NCBI RefSeq assembly: GCF_014237865.1
Contig: NZ_JACJUU010000001.1
Coordinates: 124,001-188,000, forward strand
Length of the DNA: 64,000 nucleotides
Reading direction: 5' to 3'
Source: Pusillimonas minor
Lineage (GTDB): Bacteria > Pseudomonadota > Gammaproteobacteria > Burkholderiales > Burkholderiaceae_B
The position numbers were made by a program, and so were the translations under genes. Numbering within the stretch: position 1 is the first letter of the stretch; each line of letters opens with the position of its first letter. Positions 35,206-44,932 of this stretch are shown here, piece after piece. The notes under the pieces are model-generated. The model had not been told where the DNA came from. It did not search any database and was given only the letters and a program-made list of their open reading frames with translations.

Positions 35206-35694
35206 TCAGGGCCCATTTTGCACAACCACGCTGCGTTCAAAGCGCATCACATTAATACCCAACCAGTTCAGCACCCCCGAAAACCCCGGGCTGGTAAACC
35301 CCATTTTGTAAACCATCAGGGCACCGGGCTCGCCGGCATTGCAACGCGGTGCGCTTGACTCGTCTTCAGGAAACGGTGTGCCGTAGTCGCCCGGGTTGTA
35401 AACGTTGACCAGCTCGACGTTTATATCGCCCTCGTCAAATACCCAGCCGCCCATGCCCGCAGCCAGCTTGCTGCGAATGCTGCCGGCACAATCGCTGCTG
35501 GTCAGTTGCGACATTTGCCCCTGACGCGCAATGTCGTTGGCCACGCGCCCCAGGGTGGCGTCGGCCATCATCAAAATACCGGCTTCTATCGCGGTAAACA
35601 ACACCAGAATGACGGTGGGCGCAATGACAGCGAACTCCAGCGCACTAACGCCGCGTTGGCCGTGGCGGGCGCGCCGCGCACGTAGCACACTCAT
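35206..35694 (-). CDS. tadE: TadE-like minor pseudopilin
   Basis: 162 residues; GVSALEFAVIAPTVILVLFTAIEAGILMM is the TadE signature with the processed Gly-x-x-x-x-Glu (here the cleavage is likely before the Val-Ser-Ala-Leu-Glu). Two Cys residues (SDCAGSI, PRCNAGEP) may form a disulfide. The start overlaps tadD by 4 bases. TadE and TadF are minor pilins needed for assembly of the Flp pilus. Confidence 0.86.
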   Translation of the reverse strand: MSVLRARRARHGQRGVSALEFAVIAPTVILVLFTAIEAGILMMADATLGRVANDIARQGQMSQLTSSDCAGSIRSKLAAGMGGWVFDEGDINVELVNVYNPGDYGTPFPEDESSAPRCNAGEPGALMVYKMGFTSPGFSGVLNWLGINVMRFERSVVVQNGP

Positions 35695-36461
35695 TGCATC
35701 TCCATGCGCTGGCGCACTTCACGATAAAACGTCAGGTTGTCTTGCACCGTTTCGCGGGGCAAATCGCCCAGCAAAATACTCTCGGCCGCATCGTCCCGGC
35801 CCATTAGGCCATAGGCCAGCGCCAGATTTTGCCGCCCCTGCGGCAACGACGAAGGCACACCCATAACGTCCAGCAGCACATTGACTGCATCCCGGGGCTT
35901 GCCGCTAAGCGACAACGACAACCCAAAATTACTACGCAACGCCGGGTCGTCGGGGTGCGTCTTCAGGCCTTGCCGGTACACGGCCTGGGCTTCCTGGTGT
36001 TTGCCCGACAAATCGTATGCTGCGCCCAAACCCGCCATAACGATGGGGCTGTCGGGCCATTGCTCGCGCATACGCTGATATCGTGCAATCGCTTCGGGCA
36101 GACGACGCTGACGGATATCCATGCGGGCCAGCCCCAAGTGCGCATCCAGTTGGGTGGGGTCGATATCGATGGCTTTTTGGTAGGCCTGGCGCGCCAGCGA
36201 GATATCGCCCGACAAATACCGCGCCGCCGCCAAACCAAGCCAGCCGTCGATCATGGTTGGTTGCGAGACGGTAATGCGCTCGTACAACGAAATGGCGACA
36301 TCGAGGTCGCCGCTGGCCAAAGCGCTGGCAGCAATACGCAAGTCGCCGGCCCGAACGGCCGTTTCATCAATCGCGGTTTCAGCAGGTTGGACCTGGACCG
36401 TACGCATCGGCGAACAGGCCGTGAGCAACAGACAAATCCCCGCTAGAGCCAGTCGTTTCAT
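35691..36461 (-). CDS. tadD: TadD TPR lipoprotein
   Basis: 256 residues. Signal peptide with lipobox LLTAC (Cys about 16) and then five to six TPR units from about residue 45 (for example DGWLGLAAARYLSGDISLARQAYQKAI, LDAHLGLARMDIRQRRLPEAI). TadD is the outer-membrane-associated TPR lipoprotein of the Flp pilus machine, probably helping secretin assembly. It precedes tadE, overlapping by 4 bp, and follows tadC by 10 bp. Confidence 0.88.
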   Translation of the reverse strand: MKRLALAGICLLLTACSPMRTVQVQPAETAIDETAVRAGDLRIAASALASGDLDVAISLYERITVSQPTMIDGWLGLAAARYLSGDISLARQAYQKAIDIDPTQLDAHLGLARMDIRQRRLPEAIARYQRMREQWPDSPIVMAGLGAAYDLSGKHQEAQAVYRQGLKTHPDDPALRSNFGLSLSLSGKPRDAVNVLLDVMGVPSSLPQGRQNLALAYGLMGRDDAAESILLGDLPRETVQDNLTFYREVRQRMEMQ

Positions 36462-36471
36462 ATCTTTCCCC

Positions 36472-37416
36472 TTAGTTACTCATCGATTTTAAGGAGTTCA
36501 TCAGACTGATAAATGCCGGCCCGCCCACAATCAGCATCACGGTCGGCAAAATAAACAGCATCATGGGTAATGTCATTTTGGTTGAAAGTTTGGCTGCGGC
36601 CTCTTCGGTCCGCATGCGGCGCGCAGTGCGTTCGCTGGCCGCCAGAATACGCAGTGCCTCGCTAATCGGCGTGCCATACTGGCGCGACTGGCTTAAGGTA
36701 GACACCAGGCTGCGCATCGAATCGAGCCCGATGCGATCAGCCATTTCGGTCAATACTGCGGTGGTATCCCCGCTAATCTGCAACTGCGCGGCGGTCAGCG
36801 AAAACTCGTCGCTTAGCTCGGGCGCCAAAAATTCAATTTCTTGCGCCACCCGTAAAATTGTTGCATTAAGCCCCAGACCAGCATTGGCGCAAATCACCAT
36901 CAAGTCCAAGGCATCGGGGAAGCTGTCGGAAATAGCCAACTGACGACTTTTAACCAGTTTATCGAGCACGATACGGGGCAGCATAGACCCCAGGTACATG
37001 GCCACAATTACGCTTAAGCCTTTTAGCAGGGTTTGCCCCGGGCCCATAAGGGGCCATAAAAAAACAGCAACAAACAAGACTAGCGCCAGACCGCAAAACG
37101 CCGAACTGCCCATAAGTACCGATAAGGCACCGGCCTGCCTATAACCGGCCGCCATTAATTGTGAACGCATTTCCCGGCGCTGCGCCGAATTGAAAATAGG
37201 CGCGCGACGCCCCAATACCGACATCCAGCGAATCAGTTGCTCTTTTACCGACATGCGCCGTTCGCTGATCATGTCCTCGTCGCGACCCCGAACAGCGCGG
37301 TCAAGCCGCCGCAATACCCGCGCCCGCGTTCCGAATTGCTCAATGGCGAACCACATCAGGAACAGCGCCCCAACAAACAGCACCATCAAGCTTAGCAATA
37401 CCTGGGGTGTCAGCAT
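36472..37416 (-). CDS. tadC: Flp pilus assembly inner-membrane protein TadC
   Basis: 314 residues, T2SSF (GspF) domain in the second half: DALDLMVICANAGLGLNATILRVA, and the terminal LSTKMTLPMMLFILPTVMLIVGG. Four membrane helices, first one at residues 4-22. Works with TadB as the inner-membrane platform on which the TadA ATPase acts. It starts 3 bp after tadB. Confidence 0.93.
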   Translation of the reverse strand: MLTPQVLLSLMVLFVGALFLMWFAIEQFGTRARVLRRLDRAVRGRDEDMISERRMSVKEQLIRWMSVLGRRAPIFNSAQRREMRSQLMAAGYRQAGALSVLMGSSAFCGLALVLFVAVFLWPLMGPGQTLLKGLSVIVAMYLGSMLPRIVLDKLVKSRQLAISDSFPDALDLMVICANAGLGLNATILRVAQEIEFLAPELSDEFSLTAAQLQISGDTTAVLTEMADRIGLDSMRSLVSTLSQSRQYGTPISEALRILAASERTARRMRTEEAAAKLSTKMTLPMMLFILPTVMLIVGGPAFISLMNSLKSMSN

Positions 37417-37419
37417 GGC

Positions 37420-38400
37420 TTATATCCTTAGTTTGGCCAAGCGGTTAACCAGCAACAAGCCCAGGCTAAGCATGACGGCCGCCATGCCCAGCACATAATT
37501 GCCCTGGGTGGTGGTAAAAAGAATACTGAGATAATCGGGGCTGACAAACCACAGCATGAGCAGGATGCAAAACGGGATGGCGGCGATCACCTTGGACATG
37601 ATGCGGGCCTCAGCGGTAAGGGCTCTGGCCTTCAGGCGCAAATCGCGGCGCTCGCGAATGACATTGGCCAGGTTGCTTAGCGTAGCGCTTAAGCCACCGC
37701 CCGTCTCACGTTGCAACAACAAGCACACACACAAGAAAGAAAAGTCGGCAATACGAATGCGCAGCTCGGCCTCTTCCAGCACGGTCGCCATATCGTTACC
37801 CAACTGCAAGTTTTGGCCAATACGCCTGAACTCGGGCCCCGCCGGCCAGCCGTAGATATCGCCTACATTACGAATTGCCTGGGTAACGGGCACCCCGGCC
37901 TGGCTGGCCCGTGTGATGGTGTCAAGAATATCGGGCATTTGCGTCAGGAACGCACCACGGAAACGCTCGACAAGCATGCTATGAATGAGATAGGCAGTAA
38001 TGACGGGTATGGCAACCGCCAGAATCGTTTCGAACCACCACGGGAACGGCAACAACAGCCAGTTGACCAGCAGCGCAAACACAAACAACGCAGGCACGGC
38101 CACCAAGGTGGTGTATACCCCTTTACGCCCGCCTAAGGCCTCCATGCGGGCGACATAAACCCCAAAAACCCCCATGGATGCCCGCAAACGACGACGGCGC
38201 GCCTCGCGTTGCGAGCGCGCCATTTCGGCTGCAGAACGTGTTTCTGCCTCGAGCGGTGTACCTTGGGTTAAATGCATGAGCCGGTCGTAGATGTTTTCTT
38301 TTTCGGACTTGCGCAACAAACGCAAGGCGAACAAGATCAGCATGCCACCAAAAAGCAGCACAAAGAACACCAGTATCGCGACGCGGTCGGCCTGCGTCAT
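37420..38400 (-). CDS. tadB: Flp pilus assembly inner-membrane protein TadB
   Basis: 326 residues; GspF-type domain with MPDILDTITRASQAGVPVTQAI and ETGGGLSATLSNLANVIRERRDLRLKARALTAEA, a hallmark of TadB. Membrane helices near both ends, including an N-terminal one and a C-terminal pair. The start overlaps the tadA stop as ATGA. Second half of the TadB/TadC platform. Confidence 0.94.
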   Translation of the reverse strand: MTQADRVAILVFFVLLFGGMLILFALRLLRKSEKENIYDRLMHLTQGTPLEAETRSAAEMARSQREARRRRLRASMGVFGVYVARMEALGGRKGVYTTLVAVPALFVFALLVNWLLLPFPWWFETILAVAIPVITAYLIHSMLVERFRGAFLTQMPDILDTITRASQAGVPVTQAIRNVGDIYGWPAGPEFRRIGQNLQLGNDMATVLEEAELRIRIADFSFLCVCLLLQRETGGGLSATLSNLANVIRERRDLRLKARALTAEARIMSKVIAAIPFCILLMLWFVSPDYLSILFTTTQGNYVLGMAAVMLSLGLLLVNRLAKLRI

Positions 38401-39929
38401 GATTTCATGGCCTCCGATAACTGCGACTCGAGCCCGTAATAACGAGCCCGGTCGCTAAAGGCCGGGCGAACGCCGGCACTGTCGTACGACCCTTGTATCT
38501 CGCCCGCGTAAGAGGCTGCCTCGAAATTGAACTTGAACAGCTCCTGGGTCACGATCACATCGCCTTCCATACCCATCAGTTCGGTAATGCTGGTAATACG
38601 CCGGGCCCCGTCACGCATACGTTCGACCTGCACCACCATATGCACAGCACTGGCGATTTGGCGCCGAATGGCGTAAAGCGGCAAGTTGCCGTTGGCCATC
38701 ATGACCATGCTTTCAAGACGCACCAGAGCGTCACGCGGCGTGTTGGCGTGCAGGGTCGTCATCGACCCGTCATGCCCGGTATTCATGGCCTGCAAAACGT
38801 CGAACGCCTCAGCGCCCCGCGTCTCGCCCAGAATAATGCGGTCGGGCCGCATGCGCAGCGCGTTTCGCACCAGATCACCCTGATTAACCGCATTGCCGCC
38901 CTCAAGGTTCGCCGGCCGGGTCTCGAGGCGAACCACGTGCGGCTGCTGCAATTGCAATTCAGCCGCGTCTTCAATGGTGACAATACGTTCAGTGGCGTCA
39001 ATAAACTGCGACACGGCATTAAGCAATGTTGTTTTACCTGACCCCGTCCCGCCCGAAATAATCAGGTTCAACCGACAGGCCGAGGCAATCTGCAACAGCT
39101 TGGCCATCGCGGCCGACATACTCCCGCCCGCCGCCATTTTCTGCAACGACAACTTATTGCGCGAAAACTTGCGGATAGAAATAGAAACGCCGTCGAGCGC
39201 CAGGGGTGGCATCACCACGTTAACGCGGCTGCCATCCGCCAGGCGCGCATCGACCATCGGGCTGCTTTCATCGACGCGACGCCCTACCGCCGCAGCAATG
39301 CGCTGGGCGACGTTAACCAGGTGGGCGTGGTCACGAAACTTCAGACTGGTCAGTTCCAGCTTGCCCTTGCGCTCTACATACACCTGGTCCGGGCCATTCA
39401 CCATAATGTCGTTAACGCTTTCGTCAGAAAGCAGCGGCTCAATCGGCCCAATACCGAACATGTCGTTCAGTATCTCGTCGGTCATCTGCGATTGCTCTTG
39501 CTGCGTAATGGGCAAGCGGTCGCGCAGCGCCAGTTCGGAAATGAGGTTTTCGATTTCTTCGCGTACCCGGTCGCGCGACATGGTCAGCGCAGCCGACACG
39601 TTTAGCGTCGAAAACACGTATTGGCGGGCGGTGGCATAGTGCTCTGAACGCACAATAGTGCGCGCAGCATCGACCCCCCTTAAACCCGAATTACCCGGCG
39701 CGGCCGACCGACGAGGCGACGTATCGTAGGTGTCGGGCGGCGGCGCGACAGGCGGGGGCGGCGGCGCGACAGGCGGGGTCGCCGCTCGCGCCGCCTGCGA
39801 ATGCGCAGACGAATGGGTACTTTGGCGCGGCGTTAATGCTCCAGGTACAGGTGACGCGTCAGGAACCTGCCGCGCTGGAACGCCGCGCTCAGGCGACGCC
39901 ACCGGTTCGTTACGCTTGCGTCCGAACAT
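38397..39929 (-). CDS. tadA: Flp pilus assembly/secretion ATPase TadA (CpaF)
   Basis: 510 residues. A Pro/Ala-rich linker (about residues 20-75, with PPVAPPPPPVAPPPDTY) precedes the GspE-type ATPase: Walker A ISGGTGSGKTTLLNAV (about 296-311), Walker B region RPDRIILGETRGAEAFDVLQAM, and TTLHANTPRDALVRL. TadA polymerises and retracts Flp pili in some species. The ATG at 39929 overlaps the tadZ stop (TGATG); the in-frame start 33 bases upstream lies within tadZ. CpaF is the Caulobacter name. Confidence 0.96.
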   Translation of the reverse strand: MFGRKRNEPVASPERGVPARQVPDASPVPGALTPRQSTHSSAHSQAARAATPPVAPPPPPVAPPPDTYDTSPRRSAAPGNSGLRGVDAARTIVRSEHYATARQYVFSTLNVSAALTMSRDRVREEIENLISELALRDRLPITQQEQSQMTDEILNDMFGIGPIEPLLSDESVNDIMVNGPDQVYVERKGKLELTSLKFRDHAHLVNVAQRIAAAVGRRVDESSPMVDARLADGSRVNVVMPPLALDGVSISIRKFSRNKLSLQKMAAGGSMSAAMAKLLQIASACRLNLIISGGTGSGKTTLLNAVSQFIDATERIVTIEDAAELQLQQPHVVRLETRPANLEGGNAVNQGDLVRNALRMRPDRIILGETRGAEAFDVLQAMNTGHDGSMTTLHANTPRDALVRLESMVMMANGNLPLYAIRRQIASAVHMVVQVERMRDGARRITSITELMGMEGDVIVTQELFKFNFEAASYAGEIQGSYDSAGVRPAFSDRARYYGLESQLSEAMKS

Positions 39930-41146
39930 CAGGCCGCCCTCTTGAACAGGCGGCGAATCCAACCCTTACCCGCATCATCATCAACCACCTCACCGGTAAG
40001 CGTGCGGGCCAGTCGGGCCACAGCCTTGGCCATCTGACTTTCTTTAGCCATGCCCTCGCCCAGGTCTTCTGCCAACGCCGGAAACTTGCCATCGTAGGGA
40101 ATAGCAACCGTGACAGGATGCCCAACCGCCTTCGTGAACTCGCGCGGATCGACTTGCGCCTTGACCGGCGGCCGAACCGCATTAAGCACAACGTGCACCA
40201 CCGTGTCGTGGCCATAGCCGCGGACATGTCCAATAAGCGACGCTAAAACCCGGCCAGCATGCACAGAGGTATCGGACACGAGACAAGCAAAATTGGCTCG
40301 CGAATAAACCTCGTTGGCCACCATACCGCCGGCATGGGGCAAGTCGACAACCAGATAGTGAAATTGCTGCGATAACGCTGTCAGCATGGCCGCCACTGCA
40401 CCCGGCTCGGGTTGGAAGGGTTGGTCGAACGCGTTGTTGAAGCCCAATGTGTACATACGATCGTCGGTCGTTGTGAGCACGCGCGCCAAAAACTGGGCAT
40501 CGAGGTTGGCTACGCTGTCGAGCACCTCGGGCATGGCATGGTTGCTTTGCATGCCCATAAGCGTTGTCCCGGCGCCACCGAAAACATCCATGTCAATAAA
40601 CACAACCTTGCGCAACGCACCGCCCGCCGACAGCTCGCGTGCCAACTGGCCGGCAACCGACGTGGCACCGACGCCGCCGCGGGCGCCCGCCACGGCAATA
40701 ATTTTGCCGCTGCGGGCCTGACGAACGCTGTAGCCGTCGCGATCGTCGAGCCAAAGGCGCAATGCGTCGACGGTTAACGGCTTGTATCGGTAATCGGTAA
40801 TACCCGCCTGCAGCAACAGCCGATACAAGGTAACGTCGTTCTTCTCGCCCACGGTATACACGGTGACTGAAGGGTCACACGCATCGGCCAACTGATCAAG
40901 AGCATCGAGCGGCTTGTCGAGCCCCGAAATGTCGACAATCAGGCGCTCGGGCGAACGCTCCATTTTGCCCAGGTGATCTATCAGGTCATTGATGGTGCCG
41001 ACAGCAACATACGCGTCGCTGATATTCAGTTGTCGCAGCGCCTGGATAACCTGCTGGCGCCCGGCCTCGTCGGCCATAAACACCACCAGCGTCGCATTCA
41101 GCGCCGCCTCTTTTTGTTCTTTATCGAAAGCGTCCAGTACGCCCAT
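39929..41146 (-). CDS. tadZ: TadZ/CpaE ParA-like localisation ATPase
   Basis: 405 residues. N-terminal receiver-like domain (ATLVVFMADEAGRQQVIQAL ... VDISGLDKP) lacking the usual phospho-Asp pattern, then a MinD/ParA ATPase with a deviant Walker A IIAVAGARGGVGATSVA (about residue 146) and DMDVFGG. The Gly-Ala-Thr instead of Gly-Lys-Thr at the end of Walker A is seen in TadZ proteins. It places the pilus machine at a pole. ATG at 41146 follows AAGGAG; the TTG before it is not needed. Confidence 0.93.
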   Translation of the reverse strand: MGVLDAFDKEQKEAALNATLVVFMADEAGRQQVIQALRQLNISDAYVAVGTINDLIDHLGKMERSPERLIVDISGLDKPLDALDQLADACDPSVTVYTVGEKNDVTLYRLLLQAGITDYRYKPLTVDALRLWLDDRDGYSVRQARSGKIIAVAGARGGVGATSVAGQLARELSAGGALRKVVFIDMDVFGGAGTTLMGMQSNHAMPEVLDSVANLDAQFLARVLTTTDDRMYTLGFNNAFDQPFQPEPGAVAAMLTALSQQFHYLVVDLPHAGGMVANEVYSRANFACLVSDTSVHAGRVLASLIGHVRGYGHDTVVHVVLNAVRPPVKAQVDPREFTKAVGHPVTVAIPYDGKFPALAEDLGEGMAKESQMAKAVARLARTLTGEVVDDDAGKGWIRRLFKRAA

Positions 41147-41182
41147 CAAAACTCCTTGTGTCGCCTCGACCGTACCGAGAAA

Positions 41183-41602
41183 TCAGTTGTTTACGCCCGC
41201 ATCGGTGGTATCGGTACCCCTCAAAGGGGTGACCTCGTTAGTGCGATACCGTTCGACGGCCGCCCCCGCCGTATCGGCCGATTGCCCAGGGTATCGCTTG
41301 GGCGCCACCAGATCTTCCGGGCGGGCCAGTTGGTTGGCCAGGTTGTTATAGGTGGCACAACCAAAGGCAATCGACATACGCAGATTATCTGCCTTGTTAT
41401 GCTGCGAAGGCTGAAGCAGATTGTTGCAATCAGGCCCCTGGGCACGATAACCGTTACCCTCGTTAACAACCTTGATGACGTCTGGCCCGGGCACGCCCGA
41501 AAAGTCTTTGCGCGGGAACGCGCAGCCCGCCAGCAGCAGCACGCCCAGTAAAGCCACCAACTGGGTAGCAGAAACGACTTGTTTGTTACACGCGGATTTC
41601 AT
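41183..41602 (-). CDS. CpaD/RcpB-like pilus lipoprotein
   Basis: 139 residues with signal peptide and lipobox LLLAGC. The mature part contains GPDCNNLLQPSQHN and SIAFGCATYNNLANQLARPEDLVAPKRY, which matches the C-terminal segment of CpaD-family proteins, which stabilise the pilus secretin. The position between the secretin and tadZ genes fits CpaD/RcpB. ATG at 41602 follows AGGTGA; a longer frame from 41689 overlaps the secretin end and would put 29 residues before the signal peptide. Confidence 0.82.
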   Translation of the reverse strand: MKSACNKQVVSATQLVALLGVLLLAGCAFPRKDFSGVPGPDVIKVVNEGNGYRAQGPDCNNLLQPSQHNKADNLRMSIAFGCATYNNLANQLARPEDLVAPKRYPGQSADTAGAAVERYRTNEVTPLRGTDTTDAGVNN

Positions 41603-41678
41603 GATTTCACCTGGTGAGTGGCGCAAAACAACACCCGGTAGCGCCCCATTGCGTTGGTCGGGCTTGCTACTCATGGTC

Positions 41679-43091
41679 TTAATACACAAAGCCGGCCGAG
41701 CCCGTCAGACGAGGCACCTTGCCATCGATCGGGTCCAGACCAATTTTGTCGTACAAAATATATTCAATGTCGGTACTGGGCCGCATGCTTTCAAGCGGAC
41801 TGGCCATTTGACTGCTGTCAGTGGGTTTAACCAGATACGGCGTTACGATGACCACCAACTCGGTTTTATTGTTCCGGTAGTCGGAAGATGAAAACAGCCG
41901 GCCCAAAATCGGAATTTGCCCCAAGCCCGGTATTTGCGAAGAGATGTCGCGGATATTATTTTGCAACAAGCCGCCAATGGCAAAACTTTGCCCACTGGCC
42001 ATTTCAACCGTGGTTTCAACCCGGCGCACCGACAACCCGGGTATTACCAAACCGTCAAGAACAATACTGTTGTTGGGGTCGATCTCGCTGATTTCGGGTC
42101 GTACCTTGATGCTGATACGATCATCAGACAATACCGTGGGCGTGAAGTCGAGCGCCACCCCGAAAGGTTTGAATTCGACCGTCAAGCTATCGCTGTCGCT
42201 TTGTTTCACCGGGATGGGGAACTCGCCCCCCGCCAGAAAACTGGCCGTTTCGCCGGATACCGCCGTCAAGTTAGGCTCGGCCAGCACGCTGATGAGACCT
42301 TCCCGGTCGAGCACGTCGATCATGGCCTGTACAGACCGGCCGCTGTTGGCATAACCGCCCAAAAACGAATACCCCCCGCCGTCGGCCCCACTATAAGCGC
42401 TGGCACCACTGAACGCCGCCCGGCCCGCCCCTTCGACAAAGGCACCTGTCAGGTTCTGAAAGGTACGGCCGCTGATGACGCCGGCAAAAAAATTACCCGG
42501 TGTGGTAATGGCCGACCAGTTGATGCCTAGTTGCTGGGTCACGGCCTTGGACACTTCGGTGACGCGAACCCGCAAATACACTTGTGTCGGGCTATTGATG
42601 GCCAAACGATTAATAAGACTTTCGTCTGGCCCCAAATAAGACTGGGCGGTACGCACCACCGCGTCGATGGTGGCTGCGTCGGGCACATTGCCGCTGATCA
42701 TGAGCGAACCTGGCGCAGACTCGAGCATGAGCTTTAGCGCCGGAAAACGTTGCCGCAGCACCTGACCCAGTTCGGCGGTGTTGTGGCGCACCGCCACGCT
42801 TTGCTGCATTAACGACTTGCCCCCGTCATCGAGCACAAACAACGTGGTTTGCCCGGACTTTTTACCCATGACCAGTACGGTACCATCGGCAGGCACCTGC
42901 ACATCGGCAATGGCCGGGTCTGCCACAAACACCGATGCGGCTTCACCGGCATACCGGAGCAACTGTGCTTCGCCTACGGCCAGGGTTGCCGCCCATGCCG
43001 GCAAGGTCATCAGTACGGCAACAACGCCCAAGGCGCGACGTGTGAATCTGTTGTTCAGAAACTGCAAGGTGTTGTAGGTGGCCTGGGCCAT
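41679..43091 (-). CDS. rcpA: Flp pilus outer membrane secretin RcpA (CpaC)
   Basis: 470 residues. N-terminal signal (residues 15-35), then the CpaC N-domain (LAVGEAQLLRYAGEASVF-like, VADPAIADVQVP) with BON/N1 parts, and the secretin core: VYLRVRVTEVSKAVTQQLG, ALDREGLISVLAEPNLTAVSG-like segment, GEFPIPV, and VGAGVNFT-like VALDFTPTVL. The end LGRLFSSSDYRNNKTELVVIVTPYLV is diagnostic. Forms the outer membrane pore for the pilus. Upstream is cpaB at 26 bp. Confidence 0.95.
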   Translation of the reverse strand: MAQATYNTLQFLNNRFTRRALGVVAVLMTLPAWAATLAVGEAQLLRYAGEAASVFVADPAIADVQVPADGTVLVMGKKSGQTTLFVLDDGGKSLMQQSVAVRHNTAELGQVLRQRFPALKLMLESAPGSLMISGNVPDAATIDAVVRTAQSYLGPDESLINRLAINSPTQVYLRVRVTEVSKAVTQQLGINWSAITTPGNFFAGVISGRTFQNLTGAFVEGAGRAAFSGASAYSGADGGGYSFLGGYANSGRSVQAMIDVLDREGLISVLAEPNLTAVSGETASFLAGGEFPIPVKQSDSDSLTVEFKPFGVALDFTPTVLSDDRISIKVRPEISEIDPNNSIVLDGLVIPGLSVRRVETTVEMASGQSFAIGGLLQNNIRDISSQIPGLGQIPILGRLFSSSDYRNNKTELVVIVTPYLVKPTDSSQMASPLESMRPSTDIEYILYDKIGLDPIDGKVPRLTGSAGFVY

Positions 43092-43117
43092 GCCTTCCCC
43101 GTTTTAATTGGTTGTTA

Positions 43118-44095
43118 TCAGTTTGCCATTGCGCCCAGGGTTTGGGTACTTTGCTCAGAACCCCGGTAAATTGTGATGTTGCGTGAATGGACGTAGGCCG
43201 GCTCCGACGCATTGGCGGCGCCGTCGCCCGAACCGTCGTTTGCAGGTGGTCGGCGCGAGGTGCTGGCAATCGCACGCGACACATCTCCGGCCCACAAGGG
43301 GCCATCAGCCGCTTTTTCGCCTTCCCAGGTCACGCCAACATCATCTCGGTTGGCCTCGCGATCAGTTACGGCAAAGCTGCGCAAAGCCAAGGTAATGGTA
43401 CCCAAGCGCGAAGCCACCGCAATGGCTTCAGCCGCGCGCGGCTGTACCTCGAGCGTAATGGTACGCGCCGCATTACGGCCGGTGTCTTTGCGAGCACTGC
43501 CTTCTTCCGGGTACTGCAAAAATTCTGAACCCACCGCAATCACGCGGGCTTTCTCGACCACGGTTTCGCTGACCACCGAACGCGCTTTGGCCTCGACGGC
43601 CGGGAAACCGAAACCCGACGCATTACGACCCGTGGTTTCTTGGACCAGAATCATGTCAACGTAATCGCCTGGCTGAATCAACCCGGCATTGCCCGATACA
43701 CTGTCGACGGCCACTGAAACCGCCCGCATGCCCGGCTTGAGCACGGCCGACAAGAAACCCGGGGCATTGGGGCGAATGATGTCACGCTCGAGGACGGGCG
43801 CGCCCGCGGCGATGTCGCGACGCACCATGACGCCGGTAATGTCGTTGGCGGCCTTGCTGCCTTCAACCACAGCGCCAGGGGGTACGGCCGACTTGGCAAT
43901 GGGGCGCCAGTCAAGGTCTTCGTTGCGCAGCAACAAACCCGCGGGCAAAGCATCGGCCGCGACGCGCACTTGTACGGTAGGGTCTGAAGGCACAGATGCC
44001 GACGTGTTGAAAAGGTTGTTGTATAACGACCGGGTCGCCAGCGCCACGGCCACCGCCCCGATCAGCAACAACACCAGTTTCAACGGGGTGGACAT
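43118..44095 (-). CDS. cpaB: Flp pilus assembly protein CpaB (RcpC)
   Basis: 325 residues. Membrane anchor at residues 6-24 (LVLLLIGAVAVALATRSLY), then a SAF domain (VRVAADALPAGLLLRNEDLDWRP, VMVRRDIAAGAPVLERDII) and the RcpC/CpaB domain (VSGNAGLIQPGDYVDMILVQE). Partner of the secretin in the periplasm. Start ATG 44095 with AAGGA; the TTG at 44113 is dismissed. Confidence 0.93.
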   Translation of the reverse strand: MSTPLKLVLLLIGAVAVALATRSLYNNLFNTSASVPSDPTVQVRVAADALPAGLLLRNEDLDWRPIAKSAVPPGAVVEGSKAANDITGVMVRRDIAAGAPVLERDIIRPNAPGFLSAVLKPGMRAVSVAVDSVSGNAGLIQPGDYVDMILVQETTGRNASGFGFPAVEAKARSVVSETVVEKARVIAVGSEFLQYPEEGSARKDTGRNAARTITLEVQPRAAEAIAVASRLGTITLALRSFAVTDREANRDDVGVTWEGEKAADGPLWAGDVSRAIASTSRRPPANDGSGDGAANASEPAYVHSRNITIYRGSEQSTQTLGAMAN

Positions 44096-44154
44096 GGTAG
44101 AAATTTCCTTCAATAGATGCCGTAAACCTATGGCTTAATAAGAATTTTGGTGAC

Positions 44155-44655
44155 CTAGTTTAACGGCATAAGCGCTTTAGCGTAAGCGTAAAGCACAAAT
44201 ACGCCGGCCAACGACAAGGCCACCCCGTAAGGCACGCCACGGTCGGCAGACCATAAACGCAAAAATTTGCGCCCTGCGCATTGGGGCGAACGGCGTAACT
44301 GCCACCGCGCCAGCCATGACAACATCCCCACAATACCACCGGCAAGTGTTGCAATAATGACCACGGGCAACGCCAAATGCGGGCCGGCCCACAGCATTAT
44401 TGCCGCCCACAGCTTAACGTCGCCCCCGCCCATCCAGCGCAGCGCGAAGAAGATGGAAGTAACGACAAAGGCAATGGCCGCAGCCAATACATGCCAGCCT
44501 AACTGAGACCAGCCAAAACCGGAAAAAATAGCAAACGGGAGAAACAAAAAAGCATAGGCGCCAACCCAAATGTTGGGAAGGCGCCTATGTTTTAGATCAA
44601 AACCTGACAACGAAAAAAGAAGCGTTGCCGATATTACAGAGAGCAACCCTACCAT
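44155..44655 (-). CDS. tadV: Prepilin peptidase TadV (A24 family)
   Basis: 166 residues with about six membrane helices. Aspartyl protease motif WMGGGDVKLWAA holds one catalytic Asp; the first Asp is in SGFDLKHRRLPN, as in TadV/CpaA. It lacks the methyltransferase domain of PilD. It removes the leader of the Flp pilin and of TadE/TadF. Start ATG 44655 chosen over an upstream TTG; no strong ribosome site is seen. Confidence 0.92.
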   Translation of the reverse strand: MVGLLSVISATLLFSLSGFDLKHRRLPNIWVGAYAFLFLPFAIFSGFGWSQLGWHVLAAAIAFVVTSIFFALRWMGGGDVKLWAAIMLWAGPHLALPVVIIATLAGGIVGMLSWLARWQLRRSPQCAGRKFLRLWSADRGVPYGVALSLAGVFVLYAYAKALMPLN

Positions 44656-44761
44656 GAGCAACGGCTTTTAAGCTCAAGCGCAAAACCGACCATGGAGATA
44701 GTTCTCGTTCAACTAGAAAACTTACAGATTCCTGGCTAAAAACAATCTAGAGTAGAAGAGT

Positions 44762-44932
44762 CTAGTCTGGATTAATAGCATCACCGATACCAGTAAAGGC
44801 TGCCGCGATATCAGTATCCAAGCCACTGACAGCTAAAGAGATCGCAGCCAGAACCACCGCACCCAAAATCGCATACTCAAGCGCGCTGACGCCACGCTCG
44901 TCACGACGCAAAGCTTTCAAAAAATTCAACAT
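44762..44932 (-). CDS. flp: Flp major pilin
   Basis: 56 residues: MLNFLKALRRDERGVSALEYAILGAVVLAAI. The G/VSALEYA motif is the Flp prepilin cleavage site with the conserved Glu and Tyr (the flp motif), followed by a hydrophobic helix and a short acidic tail. AAGGAG lies directly before an upstream ATG (44938) and 6 bases before the ATG at 44932, so spacing selects the latter. First gene of the tad operon. Confidence 0.92.
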   Translation of the reverse strand: MLNFLKALRRDERGVSALEYAILGAVVLAAISLAVSGLDTDIAAAFTGIGDAINPD